From Lachnospiraceae bacterium (lineage in GTDB: Bacteria; Bacillota; Clostridia; Lachnospirales; Lachnospiraceae), in the NCBI GenBank assembly GCA_017524595.1, contig JAFXVI010000029.1, positions 1 through 48,597 of the forward strand: a stretch of DNA of 48,597 nucleotides, written 5' to 3'. Below are positions 1 to 9,391 of the stretch, in pieces; position 1 is the stretch's first letter; each line of letters starts with the position of its first letter. A program made the translations under genes and the position numbers. Below the pieces are notes generated by a model. That model saw only the letters and a program-made list of their open reading frames with translations, was not told the origin of the DNA and made no database searches.

Positions 1-45
1 AAAAATGAAATAGAAATCCTGACAGACAATGATACGGCATCCTGA
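1..45 (+). CDS. 3' end of an upstream gene (14 codons visible)
   Basis: Frame 1 is open from the first base for 14 codons and stops at TGA 43-45, reading KNEIEILTDNDTAS. No start is in the window, so this is probably the tail of a gene lying upstream. radA follows clpC in many Firmicutes, but the short tail has no motif that identifies ClpC, so I give no product. Confidence 0.4.
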   Translation, partial: KNEIEILTDNDTAS

Positions 46-201
46 TATTTGGAAAATTTATAAATTATGTGGAAAACATCAGGCTTTTGGGTTATACTTT
101 ATTTGGATTATTTAACACGTAAATGTCCGGAACGAAGGATATGCCGGGATAAAGGCCTGACTGTGGATTCCGGACTCTTCAAAACAGAAGGAGAGTGTAA
201 G

Positions 202-612
202 ATGTCAGTAGTAGCGGAGTTGATAAGGACAGAAGACAGCGGTGCATTGAGTTTTGGTAATTACGAATTGGCTGAGAAGGCCAAGAAAGAGGATTACGAG
301 TGTGCGGGCAGTTTTTATAAGGTCAAGACTTTTAAAGAGATAACCAAGCTCGAGCGCGACGGAATGTTCGTGTATGAGTCAGTGCCGGGGACCTGTGTCC
401 ATGATTTCAATCTGGGAGCATCAGGAGTTGATTTTACGGTAAGCGGAAGTGAAGACGCCCAGATAACCGTAGGTCTTAAGGAAGATACCGAGTATGAGAT
501 ATTCGTAGGCGGGAACAGCACCGGCAAGATGAAGACCAATCTCGGAGGCAAGCTGAGTTTCGGCGTTGAACTTGAAGGCAACGGCGAGGTGCCTGTATCG
601 ATAAGGCTTTAG
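202..612 (+). CDS. Conserved hypothetical protein of the type often labelled endosialidase in Lachnospiraceae
   Basis: This 136-residue soluble protein has no signal peptide and no membrane segment. The open frame reaches back to 67, but ATG 202 is the better start because GAAGGAGAG lies just before it and the upstream 45 codons look non-coding. Residues 1-50 (SVVAELIRTEDSGALSFGNY and onward) recall a small family that Lachnospiraceae annotations often call endosialidase. That label comes from my memory of annotations, and I see no sialidase Asp-box or catalytic domain. The C-terminal half alternates polar and hydrophobic residues with many glycines, which suggests a beta-sandwich. A strong hairpin follows, then radA. 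Function unknown. Confidence 0.75.
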   Translation: MSVVAELIRTEDSGALSFGNYELAEKAKKEDYECAGSFYKVKTFKEITKLERDGMFVYESVPGTCVHDFNLGASGVDFTVSGSEDAQITVGLKEDTEYEIFVGGNSTGKMKTNLGGKLSFGVELEGNGEVPVSIRL

Positions 613-636
613 TTAACAGATTAATATGAACATTTA

Positions 637-671
637 CACTACCATTTGCGGGACAGACGCAGATGGTAGTG
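637..671. other. Strong 14-bp stem-loop between gene 1 and radA
   Basis: Bases 637-650 (CACTACCATTTGCG) pair with 658-671 (CGCAGATGGTAGTG) over 14 bp with one G-U wobble, leaving a 7-base loop. No T-run follows on the + strand, so it is a weak intrinsic terminator at best. It could also be an mRNA processing or stabilising hairpin in the leader of radA, 35 bases upstream of its start. Confidence 0.6.
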
Positions 672-705
672 CTGTGTTATAGAAAAATGATGGAATATAA
701 GATCA

Positions 706-2091
706 ATGGCTAAGGGTAAATTAACAACTGTATTTTTCTGTAACAGCTGTGGATATGAATCGTCCAAATGGATGGGGCAGTGTCCGGGCTGTCATTCATG
801 GAATACTTTCGTAGAAGAAACGGTGAACAAGTCATCAGTAAAGAGTGGAGCATCTACAGCCGCTTTGCGCGACCGGGGTGATAATAAACCGGTGAAGCTT
901 TCACATATTGAGTTAAGCGAGGATGATAAGACCGTTACACATATAGACGAGCTTGACAGGGTATTGGGGGGCGGAATAGTACAGGGATCTTTGGTCCTTG
1001 TAGGTGGAGATCCGGGAATAGGCAAGTCTACATTGCTTTTGCAGGTGTGCAGGCAGTTGTCAAAAGACAATGTCCCTGTGTTGTACATTTCGGGAGAGGA
1101 ATCACTTAAGCAGATAAAGATGCGTGCACAGAGGATAGGCGATTTTACGGAATCGTTATCTTTATTTTGTGAAACGGACCTTGGTATCATAGAAGATACC
1201 ATAAGAAAAATGAAACCGTCAGTGGTGGTCATTGATTCGATACAGACAATGTTTTCGGATGCCATATCATCGGCTCCGGGATCGGTATCGCAGGTAAGGG
1301 AAGCTACGGCGGTTCTTTTGCAGCTTGCCAAAAGCCTGTCGGTTGCGATCTTTATCGTAGGTCATGTTACAAAGGAAGGAACGGTTGCAGGTCCGAGAGT
1401 GCTTGAGCACATGGTGGATACCGTGCTGTACTTTGAGGGGGACAGGCATGCTTCATACCGTATACTGCGCGGTGTTAAGAACCGTTTCGGATCGACTAAT
1501 GAAATAGGAGTTTTTGAAATGCGCAGTGAGGGGCTTGTGGAGGTTAAGAATCCTTCGGAATATATGTTGAGCGGACGTCCGAAGGATGCAAGCGGTTCGG
1601 TGGTAGTATGCGCTATGGAGGGAACCAGGCCACTGCTCATAGAGCTTCAGGCACTTGTCTGCAGGACGAATTTCGGTATCCCGAGACGCCAGACAACAGG
1701 TGCGGATCTTAACCGCGTGAATCTGCTGATGGCAGTGCTTGAGAAACGTGTGGGACTTAAGCTCGGAGAATGCGATGCCTATGTTAATGTTGCCGGCGGA
1801 ATGAAGCTTAATGAACCGGCGGTCGACCTTGGAATTGTACTTGCAATAGTATCAAGCTATAAGAACATAGCGATACCGCAGGATGTTGTCGCATTCGGAG
1901 AGGTGGGCTTAAGTGGTGAAGTAAGGAGCGTCAGTCTGTCGGAGCTGCGCGTACAGGAAGCATACAAGCTGGGATTCCGTACCTGTATTCTTCCAAAGAG
2001 CGTGATAGGACAGATCAAGGACGTTAATAAGGATATGAAGCTTATAGGTGTTGAAAGTGTACGGGAAGCTTTGGGAATCATTAACTCGTGA
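706..2091 (+). CDS. radA: DNA repair protein RadA
   Basis: RadA (Sms) is a RecA-like ATPase that drives branch migration and processes recombination intermediates in repair and transformation. All family parts are present in 461 residues. There is a C4 zinc finger (C12, C15, C26, C29), a Walker A motif GGDPGIGKST at 100-109, the RadA-specific KNRFG motif near residue 258, and a C-terminal Lon-protease-like domain (about 285-455) without proteolytic function. Length is normal. The ribosome binding site is weak (GGAA about 10 bases before ATG 706), and two nearer ATGs at 687 and 690 are out of frame. The gene follows the hairpin at 637-671 and is separated by 68 bases from purL. Confidence 0.97.
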   Translation: MAKGKLTTVFFCNSCGYESSKWMGQCPGCHSWNTFVEETVNKSSVKSGASTAALRDRGDNKPVKLSHIELSEDDKTVTHIDELDRVLGGGIVQGSLVLVGGDPGIGKSTLLLQVCRQLSKDNVPVLYISGEESLKQIKMRAQRIGDFTESLSLFCETDLGIIEDTIRKMKPSVVVIDSIQTMFSDAISSAPGSVSQVREATAVLLQLAKSLSVAIFIVGHVTKEGTVAGPRVLEHMVDTVLYFEGDRHASYRILRGVKNRFGSTNEIGVFEMRSEGLVEVKNPSEYMLSGRPKDASGSVVVCAMEGTRPLLIELQALVCRTNFGIPRRQTTGADLNRVNLLMAVLEKRVGLKLGECDAYVNVAGGMKLNEPAVDLGIVLAIVSSYKNIAIPQDVVAFGEVGLSGEVRSVSLSELRVQEAYKLGFRTCILPKSVIGQIKDVNKDMKLIGVESVREALGIINS

Positions 2092-2159
2092 TTTAGAGTG
2101 GCAGTTTCACTTTTGATGATGTAGAATATAATTATTAAAAGAAATAAAGGAGAAATATC

Positions 2160-5100
2160 GTGGTTAAGCGGATTTATGTTGAAAAGAAGGAACCTTTCGC
2201 CGTAAAGGCCAAGGAACTGCATGAGGAGATAAGGAATTATCTCGGATTTAAGAATATAACAAGAGTCCGGGAACTCATAAGGTATGATATTGAGAATATA
2301 TCGGAAGGGATCTACGAGCGTGCCAAGGTCACGGTGTTTTCGGAACCACCGGTAGATATACTCTACGAGGAGGATTTCGACAGACCGGCAGATGCCAGGG
2401 TATTCTCGGTTGAATATCTTCCTGGACAGTTCGACCAGAGGGCGGATTCCGCTGTACAGTGCGTTCAGTTTCTTGATGAGAAGGAAGAACCGGTCATCAA
2501 GACGGCGATAACATACTGTTTCGAGGGCGGACTTTCGGATGATGAGCTTGAACAGATCAAGAGTTACTGTATCAACCCTGTTGATTCACGGGAGACCGGT
2601 CTTAAGAAACCGGATACGCTTATCACGAAATTTGATGAGCCTGCAGATGTCATAGTCTTTGACGGTTTCAAGGATATGTCAAAGGATGAGCTTAAGAAGC
2701 TTTATGATTCTCTTGGTCTTGCCATGACTTTCAAGGATTTCCTGCATATTCAGAATTACTTTAAAAATGAAGAAGATCGCGATCCGTCCATGACCGAGAT
2801 CCGCGTGCTTGATACTTATTGGTCGGATCATTGCCGACATACCACGTTTTCCACAGAACTTAAGAATGTTGATTTTGCAGACGGATATTACAGGAAACCG
2901 ATAGAGGATACATATAAGGAGTATCTTAATGTCCGTAATGATCTATTCAAGGGACGGGATGACAAGTTCCCGTGTCTTATGGACATCGCCCTTCTTGCGA
3001 TGCGAAAGCTCAAGAAAGAAGGGAAGCTTAATGATCAGGAGGAATCCGATGAGATCAATGCCTGCTCGATAGTTGTGCCTGTTGAGTACAGTGACGGGAG
3101 CAGTGAGGAGTGGCTTGTAAGTTTCAAGAACGAAACGCATAATCATCCGACTGAGATCGAACCTTTCGGTGGCGCAGCCACCTGTCTTGGAGGAGCGATA
3201 AGGGATCCGCTGTCGGGCCGTTCCTATGTGTATCAGGCAATGCGTGTGACAGGAGCGGCAGACCCCACTGTGTCGCTTAAGGATACACTTAAGGGTAAGC
3301 TTCCGCAGAAGAAGCTGGTCAGAGGCGCGGCATCCGGATATTCGTCATACGGTAACCAGATAGGACTTGCCACAGGCTATGTTAAGGAGATATATCATCC
3401 GGACTATGTTGCCAAGCGTATGGAGATAGGAGCCGTTATGGGTGCAGCACCGCGGAAGAATGTTATCCGTGAGACTTCTGATCCGGGAGATATCATAATC
3501 CTTCTTGGAGGACGTACTGGCAGGGATGGTTGCGGAGGAGCGACCGGTTCATCCAAGGCTCATACCGAGCAGTCGATCGATACCTGCGGTGCTGAGGTAC
3601 AGAAGGGTAATGCACCTACGGAGCGTAAGCTGCAGAGGCTGTTCAGACGCCCCGAGGTCAGCAGGCTTATAAGGAAATGTAATGATTTTGGCGCGGGCGG
3701 AGTCAGCGTTGCTATAGGTGAGCTGGCAGCAGGTCTTACCGTTGATCTTGACAAGGTACCGAAGAAGTATGCAGGCCTTGACGGAACCGAGCTGGCTATA
3801 TCCGAATCACAGGAGAGGATGGCGGTTGTGATTGCCCCGTCCGATGTGGATGAGTTCATGAAATATGCAGCACAGGAGAACCTTGAGGCAACAAAGGTGG
3901 CGGTTGTTACTAAGGAACCCAGGCTTGTGCTTACATGGAGAGGAAAAGAGATAGTTAATATCTCACGTGCTTTCCTAGATACCAATGGAGCGCATCAGGA
4001 GACAGATGTTGCTGTTGACATGCCTGATGAGAAGGACAGGTTTTTTGATAAATATGAGATACCTTCGGTGAATGACAGGTTGAGCGCAGGTGATATCAAA
4101 GGTGCATGGCTTGATACGCTTAAGGATCTTAATGTGTGTTCGCAGAAGGGCCTCGTTGAGATGTTTGACGGCTCGATAGGTGCAGGCTCGGTATTTATGC
4201 CGTACGGAGGTAAATATCAGCTGACCGAAACGCAGACCATGGTTGCGAAACTTCCCGTGCTTGAAAGAAAATGCGATACAGTTACGATGATGAGTTACGG
4301 TTTTGATCCGTATCTGTCATCATGGAGTCCTTACCACGGGGCTATATATGCAGTTATCGAATCGATGGCCAGGATCGTTGCAAGTGGAGGTGACTATAAG
4401 AAGATAAGGTTCACGTTCCAGGAATATTTCAGACGCATGTCCGAGGAACCTTCAAGATGGAGCCAACCATTCTCGGCGCTGCTTGGAGCTTTTGAGGCAC
4501 AGCTGCAGTTTGGGCTTCCGTCGATTGGCGGTAAGGATTCAATGTCAGGAACATTCAATGACATAGATGTTCCGCCGACGTTGGTTTCATTTGCAGTGGA
4601 TGTGGCTAAGGAAGGTGATATCATTACGCCGGAGCTTAAGAAGGCAGGAAGTAGGCTTATTCTTGTCAGGGCTGACAGGGATGAATATGATCTTCCTGAT
4701 TATGAGGGGATAAAGAGCCTGTTTGATGATTTTCATAAGGATGTCCTTAATAAGAATATAATTTCAGCATATGCACTCGATGGTAAGGGCGTTGCAGCAG
4801 CTGTATCCAAAATGGCCTTTGGTAACGGACTGGGCGTTAAGCTTAATGATGATATTGATGAGAATGTATTGTTCGGAGCGGGATTTGGTTCTATAGTTGC
4901 AGAGGTTCCCATAGACAGGGTAGACAGACTTGCGGTCGCTCATAAAGTCATAGGTGAAGTTACCGGGGATAAGACTTTCTGTGTCGGTAAGGTTTCTGTT
5001 TTAGAAGAAGAAGCGCTTGATACATGGAAGGCTCCTCTTGAGAAGGTATTTCCGACTAAGGCCGTAATTGATAACAAGGTTATAGAGACCAGTCTGTATA

Positions 5101-5936
5101 AGACCGATTCCGTATATGTCTGCAAGCATAAAGTCGCAAGACCCACTGTCTTCATTCCGGTATTCCCCGGTACGAACTGTGAATATGATTCTGCGAAGGC
5201 ATTTGAACGTGCAGGCGCCGATGTCATCACCAGGGTATTCAGGAATTTAAGTGCAGAAGACATACGTGAATCTGTAGAAGAATTCAGGGACTCTATTGCA
5301 AAAGCACAGATAATAATGTTCCCCGGAGGGTTTTCGGCAGGTGATGAACCCGATGGTTCAGCAAAGTTCTTCGCAACCGCATTCCAGAACGAGGCTCTTA
5401 AGGAAGCTGTAATGAAACTGCTTAATGAACGTGACGGACTGGCTCTGGGTATATGTAACGGTTTCCAGGCGCTTATAAAGCTTGGTCTGGTACCAAACGG
5501 TGAGATAACAGGACAGGATGAAGCTTCGCCGACACTCACATTCAATACGATCAACCGTCATATCTCGAAGATGGTATATACGAAGGTGGTTTCCAACAAG
5601 TCACCATGGCTTTTAAAGGCAACGCTCGACGGAACATATGTAATTCCGGCTTCACACGGTGAAGGACGTTTTGTTGCTAATGATGAGTGGCTTAAGAAGT
5701 TATTTGAAAACGGTCAGGTGGCTACCCAGTATTGTGATATCGACGGAAATATCAGCATGGATGAGGAATGGAACATAAACGGTTCTTATATGTCGATAGA
5801 AGGTATCACATCCCCTGACGGAAGATGCTTTGGTAAGATGGGTCACGCGGAGCGCCGCGGAACATCAGTAGCCATTAACATCTACGGTGAACAGGATATG
5901 CAGATCTTCGAATCCGGGGTCGAGTATTTTAGGTGA
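2160..5936 (+). CDS. purL: Phosphoribosylformylglycinamidine synthase, single-chain
   Basis: This enzyme performs the fourth step of purine synthesis, converting FGAR, glutamine and ATP to FGAM in the cytoplasm. At 1,258 residues it is the fused form: an N-terminal PurS-like region, two AIRS-type synthetase halves, and a C-terminal class I glutaminase. Visible motifs are THNHPTEIEPFGGA near residue 326, the glutaminase nucleophile in GICNGFQ (Cys about 1099) and the catalytic His in SHGEGRF (about 1165). Translation starts at GTG 2160 with AAAGGAGA (2146-2153) at good spacing. No other pur gene is next to it, and the short leader shows no purine riboswitch. A strong terminator at 5985 ends the unit. 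Confidence 0.97.
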   Translation: MVKRIYVEKKEPFAVKAKELHEEIRNYLGFKNITRVRELIRYDIENISEGIYERAKVTVFSEPPVDILYEEDFDRPADARVFSVEYLPGQFDQRADSAVQCVQFLDEKEEPVIKTAITYCFEGGLSDDELEQIKSYCINPVDSRETGLKKPDTLITKFDEPADVIVFDGFKDMSKDELKKLYDSLGLAMTFKDFLHIQNYFKNEEDRDPSMTEIRVLDTYWSDHCRHTTFSTELKNVDFADGYYRKPIEDTYKEYLNVRNDLFKGRDDKFPCLMDIALLAMRKLKKEGKLNDQEESDEINACSIVVPVEYSDGSSEEWLVSFKNETHNHPTEIEPFGGAATCLGGAIRDPLSGRSYVYQAMRVTGAADPTVSLKDTLKGKLPQKKLVRGAASGYSSYGNQIGLATGYVKEIYHPDYVAKRMEIGAVMGAAPRKNVIRETSDPGDIIILLGGRTGRDGCGGATGSSKAHTEQSIDTCGAEVQKGNAPTERKLQRLFRRPEVSRLIRKCNDFGAGGVSVAIGELAAGLTVDLDKVPKKYAGLDGTELAISESQERMAVVIAPSDVDEFMKYAAQENLEATKVAVVTKEPRLVLTWRGKEIVNISRAFLDTNGAHQETDVAVDMPDEKDRFFDKYEIPSVNDRLSAGDIKGAWLDTLKDLNVCSQKGLVEMFDGSIGAGSVFMPYGGKYQLTETQTMVAKLPVLERKCDTVTMMSYGFDPYLSSWSPYHGAIYAVIESMARIVASGGDYKKIRFTFQEYFRRMSEEPSRWSQPFSALLGAFEAQLQFGLPSIGGKDSMSGTFNDIDVPPTLVSFAVDVAKEGDIITPELKKAGSRLILVRADRDEYDLPDYEGIKSLFDDFHKDVLNKNIISAYALDGKGVAAAVSKMAFGNGLGVKLNDDIDENVLFGAGFGSIVAEVPIDRVDRLAVAHKVIGEVTGDKTFCVGKVSVLEEEALDTWKAPLEKVFPTKAVIDNKVIETSLYKTDSVYVCKHKVARPTVFIPVFPGTNCEYDSAKAFERAGADVITRVFRNLSAEDIRESVEEFRDSIAKAQIIMFPGGFSAGDEPDGSAKFFATAFQNEALKEAVMKLLNERDGLALGICNGFQALIKLGLVPNGEITGQDEASPTLTFNTINRHISKMVYTKVVSNKSPWLLKATLDGTYVIPASHGEGRFVANDEWLKKLFENGQVATQYCDIDGNISMDEEWNINGSYMSIEGITSPDGRCFGKMGHAERRGTSVAINIYGEQDMQIFESGVEYFR

Positions 5937-5984
5937 TGATCTTTTATGAGATGTCATTTTGTTATCTTCTGATTTTAAGTGAAT

Positions 5985-6020
5985 TGGGCAGACTGCATCA
6001 GTCTGCCCAGTTGTCTGTTC
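5985..6020 (+). terminator. Intrinsic terminator after purL
   Basis: An 11-bp perfect stem TGGGCAGACTG (5985-5995) / CAGTCTGCCCA (5999-6009) with a 3-base loop is followed by the T-rich GTTGTCTGTTCC. Confidence 0.8.
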
Positions 6021-6035
6021 CTGTTATATGAAAGT

Positions 6036-6064
6036 TTTACAGCTGTTGTAGAATGATTTGATAC
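6036..6064 (+). promoter_or_regulatory. Possible sigma-A promoter for the GNAT/translation-factor pair
   Basis: TTTACA (6036-6041) and TGATAC (6059-6064) are 17 bases apart, just after the purL terminator and 43 bases before the acetyltransferase start. Both boxes are imperfect. Confidence 0.3.
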
Positions 6065-6106
6065 TTTTGACAAAATGGGCATTGGGAGAGAATGCAGAGA
6101 GGAATA

Positions 6107-6625
6107 ATGATGCTTTCAGATGGAGTGAAATATGCAGGGAACAGGCAATTGAAGATCAGAGAGATATGTAAGGATGATGACGCCATCCTTGCAGGAATAA
6201 TAAGGAGCAATCTTAAGAAATACGGGCTGGATATACCTGGAACAGCGTACTTTGATGATAATCTCGACCATCTGAGTGATTTTTATCTCGCAGATAAAGA
6301 AAAGAGATATTATTTCATTGCGCTTGAATGTGATGAGATTATTGGCGGTATTGGACTTGCGGAGCTTGAATATTTTGATGATTGTGCTGAACTTCAGAAG
6401 CTCTATCTTGCAGATGACGCAAAAGGAAGGGGAATCGGTTATACCCTTATCCGCATGGTCGAGGATAAGGCAAGGGAATTAGGATACAGGAGAATATACC
6501 TTGAAACGCATAGCAATCTTGCTGCAGCCATTCACATATATGAAAGAAGCGGTTACCGGGAGATAGAGAAGCCTTCTGGAGTGGTACATGCGACTATGGA
6601 CAGATTTTTCATCAAAGATTTGTAA
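6107..6625 (+). CDS. GNAT family N-acetyltransferase
   Basis: A single GNAT domain of about 170 residues, expected to transfer an acetyl group from acetyl-CoA to an amine; the substrate cannot be told. The acetyl-CoA pyrophosphate loop is clear (DDAKGRGIGYTL), preceded by LQKLYL and followed by the helix VEDKARELGYRRIYLET and the terminal AAIHIYERSGY element typical of the fold. I favour ATG 6107 or 6110, because GAGAGG (6097-6102) gives usable spacing; the frame also has ATG 6092, which lacks a well-placed site. Its stop shares a base with the next start (TAATG at 6623-6627), so the acetyltransferase and the TetM-like GTPase are probably translationally coupled. Confidence 0.9.
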   Translation: MMLSDGVKYAGNRQLKIREICKDDDAILAGIIRSNLKKYGLDIPGTAYFDDNLDHLSDFYLADKEKRYYFIALECDEIIGGIGLAELEYFDDCAELQKLYLADDAKGRGIGYTLIRMVEDKARELGYRRIYLETHSNLAAAIHIYERSGYREIEKPSGVVHATMDRFFIKDL

Positions 6626-9339
6626 TGGAAAGAAAAAAACATATTAACTTAGGAATAGTAGCACATGTTGATGCAGGTAAGACGACACTGACTGAGGCAA
6701 TTTTGTATAAGACGGGAGTTTTAAGAGCGCCGGGCCGGGTCGATTCAAGAGATACCTTTCTTGATACCGATGAACAGGAAAGGGAGCGCGGCATCACGAT
6801 CTTTTCAAAGCAGGCGCAGCTTTGTGCGGGTGATCTTGATATCACACTTCTTGATACACCGGGACATGTTGATTTTTCCGCAGAAGCCGAGAGCGTGCTT
6901 CAGGTTCTTGATTATTGTATATTGATAATCAGTGCGGATGACGGCGTTAAGGGCCATGCACTGACTCTGTGGTCCCTTCTTGAACAGTATAATGTTCCCG
7001 TATACATTTTTATAAATAAGCTAGACCGTACCGGGATGAACAAAGAAGCTGTGCTTAAGGATATACAGGCAGGCTTAAGTGATTGTTGCGTGGATTTTTC
7101 GCATGCGCCGGATCTTACTGAAGAAGATTATGAGATGATAGCGATGTGCGATGAAGCCCTTATGGATGAATATCTTGAGACGGGCAGGCCGATAGGAGAT
7201 GAACGTATTGCACAACTTATAAAACAGCGCAAGCTGTTCCCTGTTTTTTCGGGTTCCGCACTTAAGCTTGAAGGCGTGGATGAACTTATAGAGGGACTGG
7301 ACAGATATACCGCCATGGATATGTATCCGGATGAATTTGCCGTCAGGGTATATAAGATAACCAGAGATGAACATGGCAACAGGCTCACGCATCTTAAGAT
7401 AACAGGCGGATGTCTGCGAAACAAGGATATGCTTGGCGAAGAGAAAGTCAATCAGATCAGGATATATTCGGGAGAGAAGTATAAGACGGTATCTGAACTT
7501 GGTGCAGGATACATATGTGCGGTAACAGGACTTGGCAATACGCGTATGGGCATGGGACTCGGTATGCTTTCAGGAACCAATACTCCCATACTCGAACCGG
7601 TGTTGAATTACAGAGTGAATGCCAATGATGGAACGGATGATTCGATACTACTTGGGAATCTGCGTATTCTTGAGGAAGAAGATCCGCAGCTTATCATATC
7701 GTTTGAAGAGAACACAAAGGAGATACATGCACGCGTAATGGGCAGCGTGCAGCTTGAGGTACTACAACGAACAGTTAAGGACAGGTTTGACATAAGTGTC
7801 GCATTTGATACAGGAAATGTCGTTTATAAGGAGACGATAAAATACCCGGTCGAGGGTGTAGGGCATTTTGAACCGTTAAGGCACTACGCCGAGGTACATC
7901 TGCTGCTGGAACCGGGAGCGCGTGGAAGCGGTCTTATCTTTGACAGTGTGTGCAGCGAGGATGTACTTGACAGGAACTGGCAGAGGCTGATCCTTACTCA
8001 CCTTCGGGAGAAGATGCATAAAGGAGTGCTTACGGGAGCGCCGATAACCGACATGAAAATGACTCTCATTACGGGCAGGGCCCACCTTAAGCATACAGAA
8101 GGCGGTGATTTCAGACAGGCTACTTACAGAGCGGTAAGGCAGGGACTTATGAGTACCGAAAGCGTTCTGCTGGAACCTTATTACTTTTACAGGATAGATC
8201 TGCCTTATGATAATGTCGGAAGGGCAATGACCGATATCGAGAAAATGGCGGGGACTGTGGAGGCACCTCAGATAGAGGGTAACAGGGCGGTTCTTACAGG
8301 AAGAGCTCCGGTTAAGTGTATTGGTAATTATGCAAGGGAACTGTCTGCATACACCAGGGGGAGCGGTAACATATCATTAAGTCTTGCGGGATATGACCTG
8401 TGCCATAATGCGCAGGAGGTCATAGAAGCATCGGGTTATCTTCCGGAGGCTGATATCAGGAATACGCCGGATTCTGTATTCTGTGCACATGGGGCAGGCT
8501 TTACTGTGCCCTGGAATGAGGTCCGGGACTATATGCACGTTGAGAGCCCGGATAGTATCCGCATGCTTATTGAGGGCAATCCGTACGGAAAAGATTATGA
8601 AGATGAGGTTACGCCCGAAGGCTTTATGGCAAAACGAACAGAACCGGCAGAAGGTAATTCGGGAACTTCCGTAAGCCTTGGAACCGATGAGATAGATGCC
8701 ATCCTTAATAAGACGTTTTATTCAAACAGTACAACATCTGCAAGAGCCGAGGCTGAGAAGCGCAAGGGAGTGGGAAGTAACACAAAAGGACGTGTTGTAT
8801 CTACCGGCGGGAATATCAGTAATTCCTATGATGATTATAAATACAATCCGGTTGGGCGAAGGAATAAATATCTGGTTGTAGACGGATATAACGTGATCTT
8901 TGCATGGCAGGAACTGCGTTCTCTTGCAGAGCTCAATATAGACAGTGCAAGAGACAGATTGGTTGACATAATGTCAAATTTCTGCGGGGCAACAGAAGGT
9001 GAGGTCATTCTTGTATTTGACGCTTACAAAGTCAGGGGGAGAAATACAAGCGTGGATTCTTCAGACAGGTTTAAGGTTGTATATACCGGGGAGGATGAAA
9101 CGGCAGATCAATACATTGAGAAATTTGCAAGTTCATACGGGCGCAAATATGATGTAACAGTGGTAACCTCCGATAATCTGGAACAGGTGATCGCAAGAGG
9201 AAGCGGCTGTAGGCTTATATCGTCACGTGAATTTGAATCGATGGTAAAAGATGAGATAAACAGGCTTACCGATGCCTATGCGGGAAACAGTAACGATAGC
9301 AAAGCATATATCGGAGATATAATGCCTATTCATATTTGA
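6625..9339 (+). CDS. TetM-like translational GTPase fused to a Rae1/YacP-type NYN endoribonuclease domain
   Basis: This 904-residue protein has two parts. Residues 1 to about 650 form an EF-G/TetM-type ribosomal GTPase: G1 AHVDAGKTTL, switch RGITIF, G3 DTPGH, G4 NKLD, then domains II to V. The domain IV tip differs from TetM: TetM's YSPVS-type loop is replaced by LKHTEGGD. After a polar linker (about 650-745, with LGTDEIDAILNKTF) comes a NYN domain from about 748: KYLVVDGYNVIFAW, VFDAYKVRG, ADQYIEKFA and VTSDN, with the acidic residues of PIN/NYN nucleases. The closest known relative is YacP/Rae1, which in Bacillus subtilis cleaves mRNA in the ribosomal A site. Tetracycline-resistance labels are likely for this gene but are not justified by the sequence. 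A ribosome-rescue or mRNA-cleavage role is inference. Confidence 0.9.
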   Translation: MERKKHINLGIVAHVDAGKTTLTEAILYKTGVLRAPGRVDSRDTFLDTDEQERERGITIFSKQAQLCAGDLDITLLDTPGHVDFSAEAESVLQVLDYCILIISADDGVKGHALTLWSLLEQYNVPVYIFINKLDRTGMNKEAVLKDIQAGLSDCCVDFSHAPDLTEEDYEMIAMCDEALMDEYLETGRPIGDERIAQLIKQRKLFPVFSGSALKLEGVDELIEGLDRYTAMDMYPDEFAVRVYKITRDEHGNRLTHLKITGGCLRNKDMLGEEKVNQIRIYSGEKYKTVSELGAGYICAVTGLGNTRMGMGLGMLSGTNTPILEPVLNYRVNANDGTDDSILLGNLRILEEEDPQLIISFEENTKEIHARVMGSVQLEVLQRTVKDRFDISVAFDTGNVVYKETIKYPVEGVGHFEPLRHYAEVHLLLEPGARGSGLIFDSVCSEDVLDRNWQRLILTHLREKMHKGVLTGAPITDMKMTLITGRAHLKHTEGGDFRQATYRAVRQGLMSTESVLLEPYYFYRIDLPYDNVGRAMTDIEKMAGTVEAPQIEGNRAVLTGRAPVKCIGNYARELSAYTRGSGNISLSLAGYDLCHNAQEVIEASGYLPEADIRNTPDSVFCAHGAGFTVPWNEVRDYMHVESPDSIRMLIEGNPYGKDYEDEVTPEGFMAKRTEPAEGNSGTSVSLGTDEIDAILNKTFYSNSTTSARAEAEKRKGVGSNTKGRVVSTGGNISNSYDDYKYNPVGRRNKYLVVDGYNVIFAWQELRSLAELNIDSARDRLVDIMSNFCGATEGEVILVFDAYKVRGRNTSVDSSDRFKVVYTGEDETADQYIEKFASSYGRKYDVTVVTSDNLEQVIARGSGCRLISSREFESMVKDEINRLTDAYAGNSNDSKAYIGDIMPIHI

Positions 9340-9348
9340 CCGGATTTG

Positions 9349-9357
9349 TGTTATAAT
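9349..9357 (+). promoter_or_regulatory. Extended -10 promoter for the 9392 gene
   Basis: TGTTATAAT is a perfect extended -10 element just after the previous stop. Transcription from it would begin near 9364, which excludes the GTG at 9362 as a start and supports ATG 9392. Confidence 0.5.
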
Positions 9358-9391
9358 CTGCGTGATACTGTTGTTAGATCAAGGAAGCATA

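Noticed and set aside
2092..2159. Purine riboswitch or PurR site before purL
   Set aside because: The gap is 68 bases, and I see neither the three-way-junction pattern nor paired PurBox sequences.
6625..9339. Tetracycline resistance gene (TetM/O/W type)
   Set aside because: The GTPase part is related, but the domain IV tip is not the resistance loop and the chain has a C-terminal nuclease domain. A resistance label would not be supported.
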